Assembly (NCBI RefSeq): GCF_026342035.1 | Contig: NZ_JAPENM010000002.1 | Span: 620,001 to 684,000 of the forward strand | Direction of reading: 5' to 3' | Origin: Aldersonia sp. NBC_00410 | GTDB taxonomy: Bacteria > Actinomycetota > Actinomycetes > Mycobacteriales > Mycobacteriaceae | Length of the DNA stretch: 64,000 bases | Part shown: piece after piece, positions 32,856 to 41,800 of the stretch | How positions within the stretch are numbered: the stretch's first letter is position 1 | Layout of the letters: the number at the start of each line of letters is the position of its first letter | The notes under the pieces: model-generated | Database searches by the model: none | Seen by the model: the letters and a program-made list of their open reading frames with translations, nothing else | What the model was told of the DNA's origin: nothing | Translations under genes and position numbers: made by a program

Positions 32856-33077
32856 CTACCTGAATGTCCTGATCAGGACGATGGCGACCACCGCTGCACC
32901 CGCCCCGATCAAGGTGTACTTGACCTTGGGCTCGCCAAGCTTTGCGAACAGCTGCGCTTTCGTATTCGCCACGATGTTCTTGGGATTGGCCCGGACACTC
33001 AGCTCGTCGAGCGTGCCGGCGAGCTGATTGCGGGCGGCTTCGATCTCCCGCTCGATGCTCTCGGTGTCCCTGGCCAC
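32856..33077 (-). CDS. DUF3618 small membrane protein (Rv2520c-like)
   Basis: This 73-residue protein has the DUF3618 pattern SIEREIEAARNQLAGTLDEL, a charged coiled helix, then VRANPKNIVA, and one C-terminal transmembrane helix (YTLIGAGAAVVAIVLI). The GTG at 33077 has AGGAGG eight bases upstream. Rv2520c of M. tuberculosis has the same size and also lies beside bcp (Rv2521). Function is unknown; it probably sits in the membrane with the helix inside. Confidence 0.85.
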   Translation of the reverse strand: MARDTESIEREIEAARNQLAGTLDELSVRANPKNIVANTKAQLFAKLGEPKVKYTLIGAGAAVVAIVLIRTFR

Positions 33078-33195
33078 ATGTCCTCCAAAACCGGTAACGG
33101 AAACGTGCGCTCGACTCCTCGGGCGCTTCGCCGATGACAGTACCGGGGTGCCGTAACCGGTGGCTGATATCGGGCATTCGGTAACGTGACATTTC

Positions 33196-33666
33196 GTGAC
33201 CGACAACAGGCTCAGCCCCGGTGACGCGGCCCCGGATTTCACCCTGCCCGATGCCGACGGCAACGACGTGTCGTTGTCCGATTACCGCGGGCGCAAGGTG
33301 ATCGTGTACTTCTATCCCGCCGCGAGCACGCCCGGGTGCACCAAACAGGCCTGCGACTTTCGCGACAACCTCGGCGAACTCGGCGGCGCGGGAATCGATG
33401 TCATCGGCATCTCACCCGACAAGCCCGCCAAGCTCGCCAAGTTCCGCGACAACGAGCAGCTCACTTTCCCGCTGCTCTCCGACCCGGACAAGACCACGTT
33501 GACCGCGTGGGGCGCCTTCGGCGAGAAGACGATGTACGGCAAGAAAGTACAGGGCGTGATCCGCTCGACCTTCCTCGTCGACGCAGCCGGTTCCATCGAA
33601 CTCGCGCAGTACAACGTGCGCGCCACCGGGCACGTCGCCAAGCTGCGCCGGGACCTCTCGGTCTGA
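33196..33666 (+). CDS. bcp: Thioredoxin-dependent peroxiredoxin Bcp
   Basis: This 156-residue peroxiredoxin reduces hydrogen and organic peroxides. The peroxidatic Cys48 lies in YPAASTPGCT and the resolving Cys53 five residues on (CTKQAC), the atypical 2-Cys arrangement of PrxQ/BcpB proteins. FTLPDADGNDVSL and GVIRSTFLVD are family marks. The GTG at 33196 follows TAACGT (33182-33187) by eight bases, so it is probably leaderless. It is divergent from the DUF3618 gene, as Rv2521 is from Rv2520c. Confidence 0.93.
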   Translation: MTDNRLSPGDAAPDFTLPDADGNDVSLSDYRGRKVIVYFYPAASTPGCTKQACDFRDNLGELGGAGIDVIGISPDKPAKLAKFRDNEQLTFPLLSDPDKTTLTAWGAFGEKTMYGKKVQGVIRSTFLVDAAGSIELAQYNVRATGHVAKLRRDLSV

Positions 33667-33677
33667 GGATTGCGGGC

Positions 33678-34838
33678 ATGACGGGCACTCGTACGCTGAG
33701 CCGCGCCGAGGTGCTCGGGTTTCGTTGGCGCGCGCACGGTCTTGATACCGACCCCGGGCGCGCGACGATCGAGTCGATCGACATCCTCGACCTCGGCATT
33801 CAGGACACCGGCGAGGGTGCCCGTTGGGCGCTGCACAATCGGGGACTCGCCGAGGCCGAGCCTGCCGAGTCGTTCCACGCCGAGCTGTTCTACGCGTGGA
33901 CGCTGCGCGGAGCGCCACATGCCTACCGCCGCGCGGATGCCGCCGCGATTGCCGTCGCGACCGCGCCATTGGACGATCGCGATGCCGGCAAGCGGATCTT
34001 CGACGCCGCCAAACCCCTGCGCGACAAAGGAATTCCGTTCCTCGAGGCGTTGACGCGGGTCGCGAAGACGGAGCGCGACATCGTGACCGCGCCGACGGTG
34101 AAGGGCGCGATGTCCTCGGCCCTGACCGCTCGCCTTCCCGCCGAGCAGCTGCGTTTCTGCCGCCCGTGCAACACCACGCACAGCTACGAGCAGCCGTTCC
34201 GGATCGCGGCGCTGCAGGCCGGCCTGGAGCTGGAACCCGCTACTTCGCCGCCGGTGCTGCGCCGGATCCCGCGGCTGCGCGCACCGATGTTCGGCAAGCC
34301 CGGCACGGCTGCCGCGCCGCGCTTCGACGTCGTGCGCGGCTACCTTCGGTTCTTCGGCCCCGCCCGACCGAAGGACGTGGCCGCCTACCTCGACGCTCCG
34401 CCGGCCTCGGTGGCGGCGCACTGGCCGGCCGACACGGTGGCCGTGCGGATCGACGGCGCCGCGGGTGGCAAGGCCGGTGAAGCCCAGCTTCTCGCCGAGG
34501 ATGCCGATGCCGCCGCTGCCGGGCCCGCGGACTCGGGCCGGGTGCGCCTGCTCGGCGCGTTCGATCCGTGGCTGCAATTGCGCGATCGGGAATTGCTGGT
34601 CTCCGACCCGGCGCGCGCAAAAGATCTGTGGCGCACGCTCGGCCGGCCGGGCCCGGTCGTCCGCGACGGCGAGGTGATCGGCACGTGGCGGCCGCGGTCG
34701 GCGGGCGGCACACTGAACCTCCTCGTCGCGCCGTGGTCGACCTGGCCGCGGAAGGTGACCGACGCGGTGCACGAGCAGGCCGAGGCGCTCGCGGCTTGCC
34801 GAGGTTCGACGATGGGAAAGATCACCGTCGAGAACTGA
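33678..34838 (+). CDS. Winged-helix (HTH_42/AlkZ-like) protein
   Basis: This 386-residue protein is related to the HTH_42 family that includes the DNA glycosylases AlkZ and YcaQ. The N-terminal VLGFRWRAHGL, LDLGIQDTGEGARWALHNRG, the FYAWTLRGAPHAYRR region and the C-terminal LLGAFDPWLQLRDRELLV and WRPRSAGGTLNLLV match the family layout. The catalytic Q-x-Q/D pair of proven glycosylases is not clearly present, so enzymatic activity is uncertain. The ATG at 33678 is 11 bases after bcp. It is convergent with the TetR gene. Confidence 0.75.
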   Translation: MTGTRTLSRAEVLGFRWRAHGLDTDPGRATIESIDILDLGIQDTGEGARWALHNRGLAEAEPAESFHAELFYAWTLRGAPHAYRRADAAAIAVATAPLDDRDAGKRIFDAAKPLRDKGIPFLEALTRVAKTERDIVTAPTVKGAMSSALTARLPAEQLRFCRPCNTTHSYEQPFRIAALQAGLELEPATSPPVLRRIPRLRAPMFGKPGTAAAPRFDVVRGYLRFFGPARPKDVAAYLDAPPASVAAHWPADTVAVRIDGAAGGKAGEAQLLAEDADAAAAGPADSGRVRLLGAFDPWLQLRDRELLVSDPARAKDLWRTLGRPGPVVRDGEVIGTWRPRSAGGTLNLLVAPWSTWPRKVTDAVHEQAEALAACRGSTMGKITVEN

Positions 34839-34846
34839 CTCGCCGA

Positions 34847-35602
34847 TCACTGCTCGCGGCCGAATGTTTCCACGAACCGCTCGTAGCCATCGAGCAGTCG
34901 CTCGAACCCGAACCTGAAATCGGCGACCTCCCAATCGTTCGGATCGTCCTGGTCGAACGACTGCGCACGCAGCGCGCGGGTGATGGCGGGGAAGCGCTCC
35001 GGGTCGAGCACCTGGGCCATGATCCGGCCGAAATCGGCATCGACGTTCGGATCCGAGGCGGAGAGTTCACGCACGAGGCGGGTGCGGCCGATGACGAAGA
35101 AGGACACATTCATGACCAGCTGGAACTTGACCGGTTCCGGTAGCCCGCTCGGGGCCATTGCGGCCAGCCCCACCTCGAGCCAGGCCATGTTGTTCGGCCC
35201 GGTGGGCGGTGCGCCGAGCGGAACGTCGAGCCACCATGGATGGCGCATTATCGATTCGAATTCGGCCATCCCCCAAGCGAACAACGCATCGCGCCAGCCG
35301 AGCGCGGGATCCAGCGTCGGCGCATCGCCGATCACGCGGTCCGACATCAGCGCGACCAAGGTGTCCTTGCTGTCGACATAGCGATACAGCGACATCGTCG
35401 TGTAGCCGACCTGTTTGGCGACCCGGCTCATCGACACGGCCCCGAACCCCTCGGCCTCCGCGACCTCCACTGCGGCGTCGACGACCTGTTCGAGCGACAG
35501 CCCGCGGCGTGGGCCACGCGTTCCGCCCGCTCCCAGTCCCCAGGCCAGTTCTACGGCCCGCGGTAGGCCGGTGGGTTCCGGGGCGGGTGGCTGCGCTGCC
35601 AT
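34847..35602 (-). CDS. TetR-family regulator of the adjacent ABC exporter
   Basis: This 251-residue repressor has a helix-turn-helix at about residues 36-85 (LSLEQVVDAAVEVAEAEG, VSMSRVAKQVGYTTMSLYRY) and a TetR_C_1-like C-terminal domain with the WRDALFAWGMAEFESIMRHP region. The ATG has a GGAG site seven bases upstream. It is divergent from a DrrAB-type transporter across a 108-bp gap containing two TetR-like operators, the classic arrangement for substrate-induced drug efflux. The inducing compound is unknown. Confidence 0.87.
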   Translation of the reverse strand: MAAQPPAPEPTGLPRAVELAWGLGAGGTRGPRRGLSLEQVVDAAVEVAEAEGFGAVSMSRVAKQVGYTTMSLYRYVDSKDTLVALMSDRVIGDAPTLDPALGWRDALFAWGMAEFESIMRHPWWLDVPLGAPPTGPNNMAWLEVGLAAMAPSGLPEPVKFQLVMNVSFFVIGRTRLVRELSASDPNVDADFGRIMAQVLDPERFPAITRALRAQSFDQDDPNDWEVADFRFGFERLLDGYERFVETFGREQ

Positions 35603-35641
35603 CGAAATTCTCCTGTCGCCGGTATTGCGTCGATCCTAAAA

Positions 35642-35676
35642 CTGTGTACCGTGTACACAGAGTGTATTACATACAC
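35642..35676. promoter_or_regulatory. Tandem TetR operators in the exporter promoter
   Basis: Operator 1 is CTGTGTAC-CGT-GTACACAG (35642-35660), perfect 8-bp arms. Operator 2 is GTGTAT-TAC-ATACAC (35662-35676), perfect 6-bp arms. Their centres are 18 bp apart, putting two dimers nearly on the same DNA face. An outer pair AAACTGTGTA/TACACAGTTT spans both. Confidence 0.75.
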
Positions 35677-35710
35677 AGTTTAGGCTCTTCTCGATCGGAG
35701 GACCGACACC

Positions 35711-36697
35711 ATGACTTCTGCACCACCCGCCGTTTCACCGAACCAATCGGCCATCTCGGTTCGCGGACTCACCAAACGGTTCGGCACCCAGACCGTGCTC
35801 GACGGACTCGACCTCGAGGTCCGCGCCGGCTCGATCTACGCGCTGCTCGGTCCCAATGGAGCGGGCAAGACCACGACCGTGCAGATCCTGTCCACGCTGC
35901 TCGCCCCCGACGCCGGGCAGGCATTCGTGGCCGGCCACGACGTCGGCCGCAATCCGGACGGGGTGCGCGCCACAATCGGCGTCACCGGCCAGTACTCCGC
36001 CGTGGACGGCCTGCTCACCGGCGCGGAGAACCTGCAGCTGATGGCGGACCTACATCGGCTCGGTCGGCGCGAATCCCGTGCCCGAGTGCACGAACTGCTC
36101 GACCGGTTCGATCTCGTCGCTGCCGCAGGCCAGCGCGCCCGCGACTACTCCGGCGGCGTGCGGCGACGCCTCGACCTGGCCATGAGCCTGGTGGGCCGGC
36201 CACGCGTGGTGTTCCTCGACGAGCCGACCACCGGACTCGACCCGCGCAGCCGACGGGCGATGTGGCAGGTGATCGTGGAACTCGCCGGCGACGGCGTCAC
36301 GATCTTGCTCACCACCCAGTACCTCGAGGAAGCCGACCAGCTCGCCGACCGGATCGCCGTCCTCGACTGCGGACGGCTCGTCGCCGAGGGCACCGCCGAC
36401 GAATTGAAGCGGCTCGTCCCCGGCGGCCATATCGCGCTGCGCTTCACCGACCACAGTGGACTCGATGCAGCGAGCCGAGTCGTCGCAGGCACCACTCGCG
36501 ACCACGATGCGCTCACCCTGCAGGTGCCCTCGGACGGCAGCGTGCGCGCCCTGCGCGGTCTGCTGGCCGACCTGGACGAGCGCGATATCGCCATCGCGGA
36601 CCTGTCCATTCACACGCCCGATCTCGACGACGTGTTCTTCGCGCTCACTGGCACCGAACACGCGCCAACCACGAATCTGGAGGTCGATGCCCAATGA
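35711..36697 (+). CDS. ABC transporter ATP-binding protein, DrrA type
   Basis: This 328-residue nucleotide-binding subunit of a drug or lipid exporter has Walker A GPNGAGKTT at 47-55, a Q loop at VTGQ, signature YSGG (146-149) where LSGG is usual, Walker B VVFLDE (166-171), and Gln203 (TTQYLEEAD) in place of the switch His. Tyr and Gln at those positions are common in DrrA/daunorubicin-type exporters. A roughly 90-residue C-terminal regulatory domain follows. It overlaps the permease gene by ATGA. Control is probably by the divergent TetR. Confidence 0.9.
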   Translation: MTSAPPAVSPNQSAISVRGLTKRFGTQTVLDGLDLEVRAGSIYALLGPNGAGKTTTVQILSTLLAPDAGQAFVAGHDVGRNPDGVRATIGVTGQYSAVDGLLTGAENLQLMADLHRLGRRESRARVHELLDRFDLVAAAGQRARDYSGGVRRRLDLAMSLVGRPRVVFLDEPTTGLDPRSRRAMWQVIVELAGDGVTILLTTQYLEEADQLADRIAVLDCGRLVAEGTADELKRLVPGGHIALRFTDHSGLDAASRVVAGTTRDHDALTLQVPSDGSVRALRGLLADLDERDIAIADLSIHTPDLDDVFFALTGTEHAPTTNLEVDAQ

Positions 36698-37461
36698 CCA
36701 CACTCACCAACGCCGCGGCCGATTCCGGCACCATGTTCCGGCGCAGCATGCGCCACACACTGCGCACGCCGGACACCATGCTGTTGGCCATCGCGCTACC
36801 GGTCATTCTGATGCTGATGTTCGTGTACGTCTTCGGCGGCGCGATGGACGTCGGCGGCGAGTACATCGACTACGTGGTCCCCGGAATCATCCTGCTATGC
36901 GCCAGTTTCGGCGCCGCGACCACGGCAACGAGCGTCTCTGTCGATATGACCGAGGGCATCGTGGACCGGTTCCGGACCATGGCGATCTCCCGCTCGGCGG
37001 TACTCACCGGTCACGTCGCGGGCAGCCTGGTGCGCAACCTGCTCACCGCTGTGCTCGTCCTCGCGGTCGCCCTGGCGATCGGCTTCCGGCCGAATGCGAC
37101 TGCACTGGAATGGGTGGCCGCGGTCGGGCTGATAGCGCTGTTCGTGCTGGCGATCTCCTGGCTGTGCGCCGCGCTCGGCCTGGTTGCGGCCAACCCCGAG
37201 GCGGCCAACGGATTCACCTTCTTCCTGCTGTTCCTGCCCTACGTGTCGAGTGCTTTCGTGCCGACCTCCTCGATGCCCGCGTGGCTGCAGTGGTTCGCCG
37301 ACAATCAGCCGGTCACTTCGGTGATCGAGACCCTGCGCGGCCTGCTGATGGGCACGCCGATCGGGGACAGCGGGGCGCTCGCGATCGCCTGGTGCGCAGG
37401 AATCGCCGTCGGCGGGTATCTCTGGGCGGTTTGGGCCTTCCGCCGCAAAACCGCACGCTGA
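36694..37461 (+). CDS. ABC-2 type permease, DrrB type
   Basis: This 255-residue integral membrane subunit has six helices (LLAIALPVILMLMFVYVFG first, GYLWAVWAF last). The ABC-2 signature is EGIVDRFRTMAISRSAVLTGH, followed by FLLFLPYVSSAFVPTSSMP and WFADNQPVTSVIETLR. It partners the DrrA-like ATPase directly upstream. The substrate is unknown; antibiotics or complex lipids are exported by relatives. Confidence 0.9.
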   Translation: MTTLTNAAADSGTMFRRSMRHTLRTPDTMLLAIALPVILMLMFVYVFGGAMDVGGEYIDYVVPGIILLCASFGAATTATSVSVDMTEGIVDRFRTMAISRSAVLTGHVAGSLVRNLLTAVLVLAVALAIGFRPNATALEWVAAVGLIALFVLAISWLCAALGLVAANPEAANGFTFFLLFLPYVSSAFVPTSSMPAWLQWFADNQPVTSVIETLRGLLMGTPIGDSGALAIAWCAGIAVGGYLWAVWAFRRKTAR

Positions 37462-37494
37462 CCAGGCGGTTGTGTCCAAGCGGCGGCCAACACG

Positions 37495-37524
37495 CGTACC
37501 GACCGGAACAATCCGGTCGGTACG
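37495..37524. promoter_or_regulatory. Perfect 13-bp inverted repeat, TetR operator
   Basis: CGTACCGACCGGA-ACAA-TCCGGTCGGTACG is perfect over 13-bp arms. It covers the -35 region of the next TetR gene, whose -10 box TAGCCT is at 37541-37546. The core ACCGAC/GTCGGT resembles many TetR operators. A secondary role as terminator for the ABC operon, which ends 33 bases earlier, is possible but there is no T run. Confidence 0.65.
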
Positions 37525-37552
37525 TGCGTGCCGAACCGACTAGCCTGGACCT

Positions 37553-38245
37553 GTGGAATCGGCAGCCAGCACCAGCGTCCAACGACGGCGCCCCGATCCT
37601 GCGCTGGAGATTCACAACGATCCGCAGGAGTTGATGCCGCGCAAGCGCCCCACGCAGGAGCGCAGCCGGCGCAAGTTCGACGCATTGCTCACTGCCTCCC
37701 GCAAGCTGCTCGTCGAAGTCGGCTTCGAATCGTTCACCTGCGAAGAGGTTGCGGCCAGGGCGGAAGTGCCGATCGGCACGCTCTACCAGTTCTTCGCCAA
37801 CAAGTACGTCATCGTGTGCGAGCTGAATCGCCAAGACCTGGTAGCAGTTTCGCAGGAACTCGAGGAATTCAACGGCGAGATCCCATCGCTGGACTGGCTG
37901 CGCTACATGAACAACTTCGTCGACCACATGGCTCAGTTGTGGACCTCCGACCCGTCGCGCCGCGAGGTCTGGCTGGCCATGCAGTCCACGCCCTCGACGC
38001 GGGCGACCGGCGCGATCCACGAGAAAGAATTCGCCGAGGTCGTCTCGAACATGTTGCGGCCGTTGACCCCGCGCACTCCGCGTCCGCGCCGCAAGATGAT
38101 GGCCGAAGTGCTCGTGCACGTCGTCTATTCGATGCTCAACTTCTCCGTGCAGGATGACCAGAGCCACGACGACGCCGTCGCCGAACTCAAACGGCTGATG
38201 GTCGCGTATCTGCTTGTCACGGAAAAGGAATCGCGCACCCGCTGA
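37553..38245 (+). CDS. TetR-family transcriptional regulator
   Basis: This 230-residue regulator has its helix-turn-helix at about residues 32-80 (RPTQERSRRKFDALLTAS, FTCEEVAARAEVPIGTLYQF). A 30-residue basic/Pro-rich arm precedes it. The GTG at 37553 follows TAGCCT by six bases, so it is probably leaderless, and a perfect inverted repeat overlaps its promoter, which suggests autoregulation. The stop codon lies in the first unit of a 25-bp tandem repeat. It is the last plus-strand gene before the convergent acpS-fas pair. Target genes are not evident. Confidence 0.85.
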   Translation: MESAASTSVQRRRPDPALEIHNDPQELMPRKRPTQERSRRKFDALLTASRKLLVEVGFESFTCEEVAARAEVPIGTLYQFFANKYVIVCELNRQDLVAVSQELEEFNGEIPSLDWLRYMNNFVDHMAQLWTSDPSRREVWLAMQSTPSTRATGAIHEKEFAEVVSNMLRPLTPRTPRPRRKMMAEVLVHVVYSMLNFSVQDDQSHDDAVAELKRLMVAYLLVTEKESRTR

Positions 38246-38341
38246 CGCGGTGCGGCACACCGATTACCGGCGCGGCGCGGCCCACCGGTTACTGACGCGG
38301 CGCGGCACAACCAATACCGACGCGGCGCCGACCGGAAGTAC
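38243..38341. repeat. 25-bp tandem repeat (minisatellite), four units
   Basis: Units at 38243-38267, 38268-38292, 38293-38317 and 38318-38341 (the last 24 bp) share the pattern YGRCGCGGYGCGGCMCA followed by a variable half ending in TAC. Unit 1 begins at the TGA stop of the TetR gene. It lies wholly in the gap between convergent genes, with a terminator after it. Confidence 0.75.
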
Positions 38342-38349
38342 ACCCGAAC

Positions 38350-38391
38350 ACACGTAATCGCCGCGCTCGGAAATGCGCGGCGATTACGTGT
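38350..38391. terminator. Bidirectional terminator between tetR and acpS
   Basis: A perfect 17-bp stem ACACGTAATCGCCGCGC/GCGCGGCGATTACGTGT with loop TCGGAAAT is followed by CTCGTTTAT on the plus side. It lies 13 bases beyond the acpS stop and can serve both convergent transcripts. Confidence 0.85.
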
Positions 38392-38403
38392 CTCGTTTAT
38401 GGA

Positions 38404-38835
38404 TCAGCTCTTGGGCGGCTCCACCAGGTCGGCCAACTCACCCGGATCCTCGAGCACCACGACCGCGGCCGCGGTGTCCCCGTCGTGGGTCAACGATAGG
38501 TGCACCCGGACCCGCGGCAGAAACTCCGCCGCGAGACCGTGCAGCTTGATCGAGGGCCTGCCCCAGGCGTCGTTGACGACCTCGATGAGCAGATACGGGT
38601 TGTCACCCACCTGCGGGCGCCGGGCGAACCGGGACGTCGCCCAGGCTTTGAGCACCGCCTCCTTCGCCGCCCAGCGCACCGCGTAACTCCTGGCGGGATC
38701 GGAGCCCTTGCTCTCGCAGTAGCGCCGTTCCCCGGCCGTGAAGCTCTCCCGCAGCATGGTGGTGCCCGAGCGTTCGATCTGCTCGGCAAACTCGGACACC
38801 GTCACCAAATCCAGGCCGATACCGATGATGCTCAC
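38404..38835 (-). CDS. acpS: Holo-acyl-carrier-protein synthase
   Basis: This 143-residue phosphopantetheinyl transferase moves the 4'-phosphopantetheine of CoA onto the carrier-domain serine of FAS I. Mg-binding Asp9 (IIGIGLDLV) and Glu59 (VRWAAKEAVLKAW) are present, and VHLSLTHDGDTAAAVVVLE closes the fold. The GTG at 38835 overlaps the fas stop (GTGA) and gives an N-terminus like that of Rv2523c; an ATG six bases upstream is the alternative. It is translationally coupled to fas, so synthase and activator are made together. It ends at a bidirectional terminator. Confidence 0.95.
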   Translation of the reverse strand: MSIIGIGLDLVTVSEFAEQIERSGTTMLRESFTAGERRYCESKGSDPARSYAVRWAAKEAVLKAWATSRFARRPQVGDNPYLLIEVVNDAWGRPSIKLHGLAAEFLPRVRVHLSLTHDGDTAAAVVVLEDPGELADLVEPPKS

Positions 38836-41800
38836 TGGCATCCGGGCTTCCCGCTGGTGTAGACGTCGTCCGCACCGAGCCGCGCGCCCTCGGACAGCAG
38901 CACGTCGGCCTCGAGTTCGCGAATCGCCTTGTGCGCCGCGTCGTCCTCGCCGAGTCGCCGGTCCCCCGGCCGCTCGTAGAGATCGGCGCCACCGCACATC
39001 GCCTGCGCGAGCCGCTGCCGGCCCGCGGCGAGCCGCTCGTTGGCCCGCGCGAGGTAGTCCGCACGGTCCGCCGGGTCGATCGCGGTGACGAACGCCTGCG
39101 GGTGCACCACTGCGATCAGACCGGACACGTGGCCGAAGCCGAGGCTGGTCAGCAGACCCGCCTTGAGCGGCAGCGCGTCACCGAAGCGCAGCGCCTCCCG
39201 CGGCCACACCAGATGCGGGAATTCCGCCATCTTCGGATCGACGCAGTCCAGGCTGCGGTTCGGCGGAATGACGCCCTGGCTGAGCACCTGGCACAGGCCG
39301 ATCAGCTGGAACGCCGCCGCGCCGCCCTTCGAATGGCCGGTCAGGCTCTTCTGCGACACCACGAACAGCGGGTTGCCCGCCGAGCGGCCGATCGACGCGG
39401 CGAGCCGCGTGTGCAGCTCCGCCTCGTTCGGATCGTTTGCGGCCGTGGAGGTGTCGTGCTTGGAGACCACCGCCACCTCGTCGGCGCCGACACCCAGTTC
39501 GGCGAGTCCCTTGGCCAGGCGCGACTTCGAGCCGCCACGCCCGGCGCCGAGTGCACCGAGACCGGGCGCCGGAATCGAGGTGTGCACACCGTCGCCGAAC
39601 GACTGCGCGTACGCCACCACACCGAGCACCGGCAGGCCCATCCGGACCGCGAGATCACCACGGGCGAGCAGGATCGTGCCGCCGCCCATCGACTCGACGA
39701 AGCCGCCGCGCCGGCGATCGTTCGCCCTGGAGAAGCGGCGATCGTCGATTCCCTTGGCGCGCATGGCCGCCGAGTCCGCCGTGGCCGACATGTCGCCGAA
39801 GCCGATGATGCCCTCGGTGGACAGATCGTCGAAGCCGCCGGCCACGACAAGATCGGCCTTGCCGAGCTTGATCTTGTCGACGCCTTCCTCGACCGACACC
39901 GCAGCCGTGGCGCACGCCGCGACCGGGTGCACCATCGCGCCGTAGCTGCCGACGTAGGACTGCACCACATGTGCCGCAACAACGTTGGGCAGCGCCTCCT
40001 GCAGGATGTCGTTGGCGCGCGCCTCACCGAGCAGCGTGTCGATGTAGAGCGAGCGCATCGACGTCATGCCGCCCATGCCGGTGCCCTGGGTGTTGGCCAC
40101 CAGGCTCGGGTGCACCCAGCGCATCAGTTCCGAGGGCGTGAAGCCCGAGCTGATGAATGCATCCACGGTGCAGACGATGTTCCACAGCGCCACCCGGTCC
40201 ACCGAGCTCGCCATATCCGGCGAGATGCCCCAGCGGGTCGGGTCGAAGCCGGTGGGGATCTGGCCGCCAACGAAGCGGGTCAGCTTCATCTTGCGCGGCA
40301 CGCGAATCTCGGTGCCCGCCTGCCGGGTCACCTGCCAGTCCCCCGAGTCCGCGACCGGCGTGACGATCGTGTGCTCCGGGTCGGCGGCGGCGAACGCGCG
40401 GGCTTCCGTCTCGCTGGTCACCACGAAGGTGAGGTCCTTGTCGAGGAAGACCGACGTCATCAGCGGGGCCGTGTTGTCCACCATCGCACCGTCGTCCACG
40501 TAGCGGCGGATACCGCAGCGGGAGACGACCTCGTCGTGGTAGCGCTCGGCGATCTCCTCCTCCGGCACCAGATCACCGGATTCGGCGTCGTACCAGCCCG
40601 CCTTGGGATCGTTCTCCCACGTGACGAGTCCCGTGCTCCAGGCCAGTTCGAGAACGCCTGCGGCCGAAAGCTGTTCGTCGACCTCCATCTCGAAGCGGGT
40701 GCGCGCCGAGCCGTACGGCCCGAGCTCGCCCGCGCCGACGATGACGACCATGTCGGCCGGGTCGATGTTCAGCTCCGGCCAGGCGTACTCGGCGACCGCG
40801 GCGACCTGGGTCGGCGGCGCGGGCAGCGCGAGGATCGTCCCCGCGATGTCTTCCACCGCCTCCTCCGGCGTCTCGGCCTCGGCTGCCTCACGGGCCTCCT
40901 TTGCCAGCGACGCCAGATCCAGATCGACGGTGGCAAGCCCACCGGTGAGGTCGGCCTGCACCGGCTTGGTCGCCGCCTGCTCCCGTACCTCGACGGTGGA
41001 CAGCTTCAGCAGCTCGGCCGCCATTTCCTGGGTGGACCAGGTGGACACGCCGGCCTGCTCGACCGCGTCGACGATCGGGTCGTTGTGACCCATCAGCCCG
41101 GTGCCGCGCACCCAGCCGATCAGAGCGTGCGCCAAGGTAACCCGGTCGGCCCAGGACCGTTCCGCGTTCCAGCGGGCGACCAGTGCGTCCAGGGCAGCCT
41201 TCGACTCGCCGTAGGCACCGTCACCACCGAACATGCCGCGGTTCGGCGAACCGGGCAGCACCGTGTGCAGCCGTGCGTCGACATCGTGGTCGCGTCCGAG
41301 TGCGGACAGCCCCGCGATGAGGCGTTCGACCGACCACAGCAGCACCCGCATTTCCATCTCGGCGCGGGCCCCCGCGTCGGAGAGGTCGCCGGCTACGCGC
41401 GGCGCGGCGAACGGGAAGAGCAGCGTCGGCGTCATCGCGCCCTTGGTGACGGTCTTCGCGCCACCGGCGGAATCGATCTGCTCGTTGCCGATCCAGTCGA
41501 TGAGCGCGTCCACGTCGGTGTAGGAGGCCATATTGGCCGGCACCACCCACAGTTCCGCACCAGCCTGTGCCGAGTCGCGGTAGAGCGTGCGGTAGAAGCC
41601 GAGCCGCGCGTCGTCCAGGCGCGAGGTGGTCACCACGACCGTCGCACCGCCGGCGAGCAGCTGGCCGGTGATCGCCGCGGCGATCGACCCCTTGCTCGCG
41701 CCGGTGACAACGGCGATCTCGCCCGACCAGACGCCCGAGCCGGTGTTCTGCTTGGCGGCCTGCTCGATCTGCTCGTAGGCGGCGGCGAGCACCGAACGCC

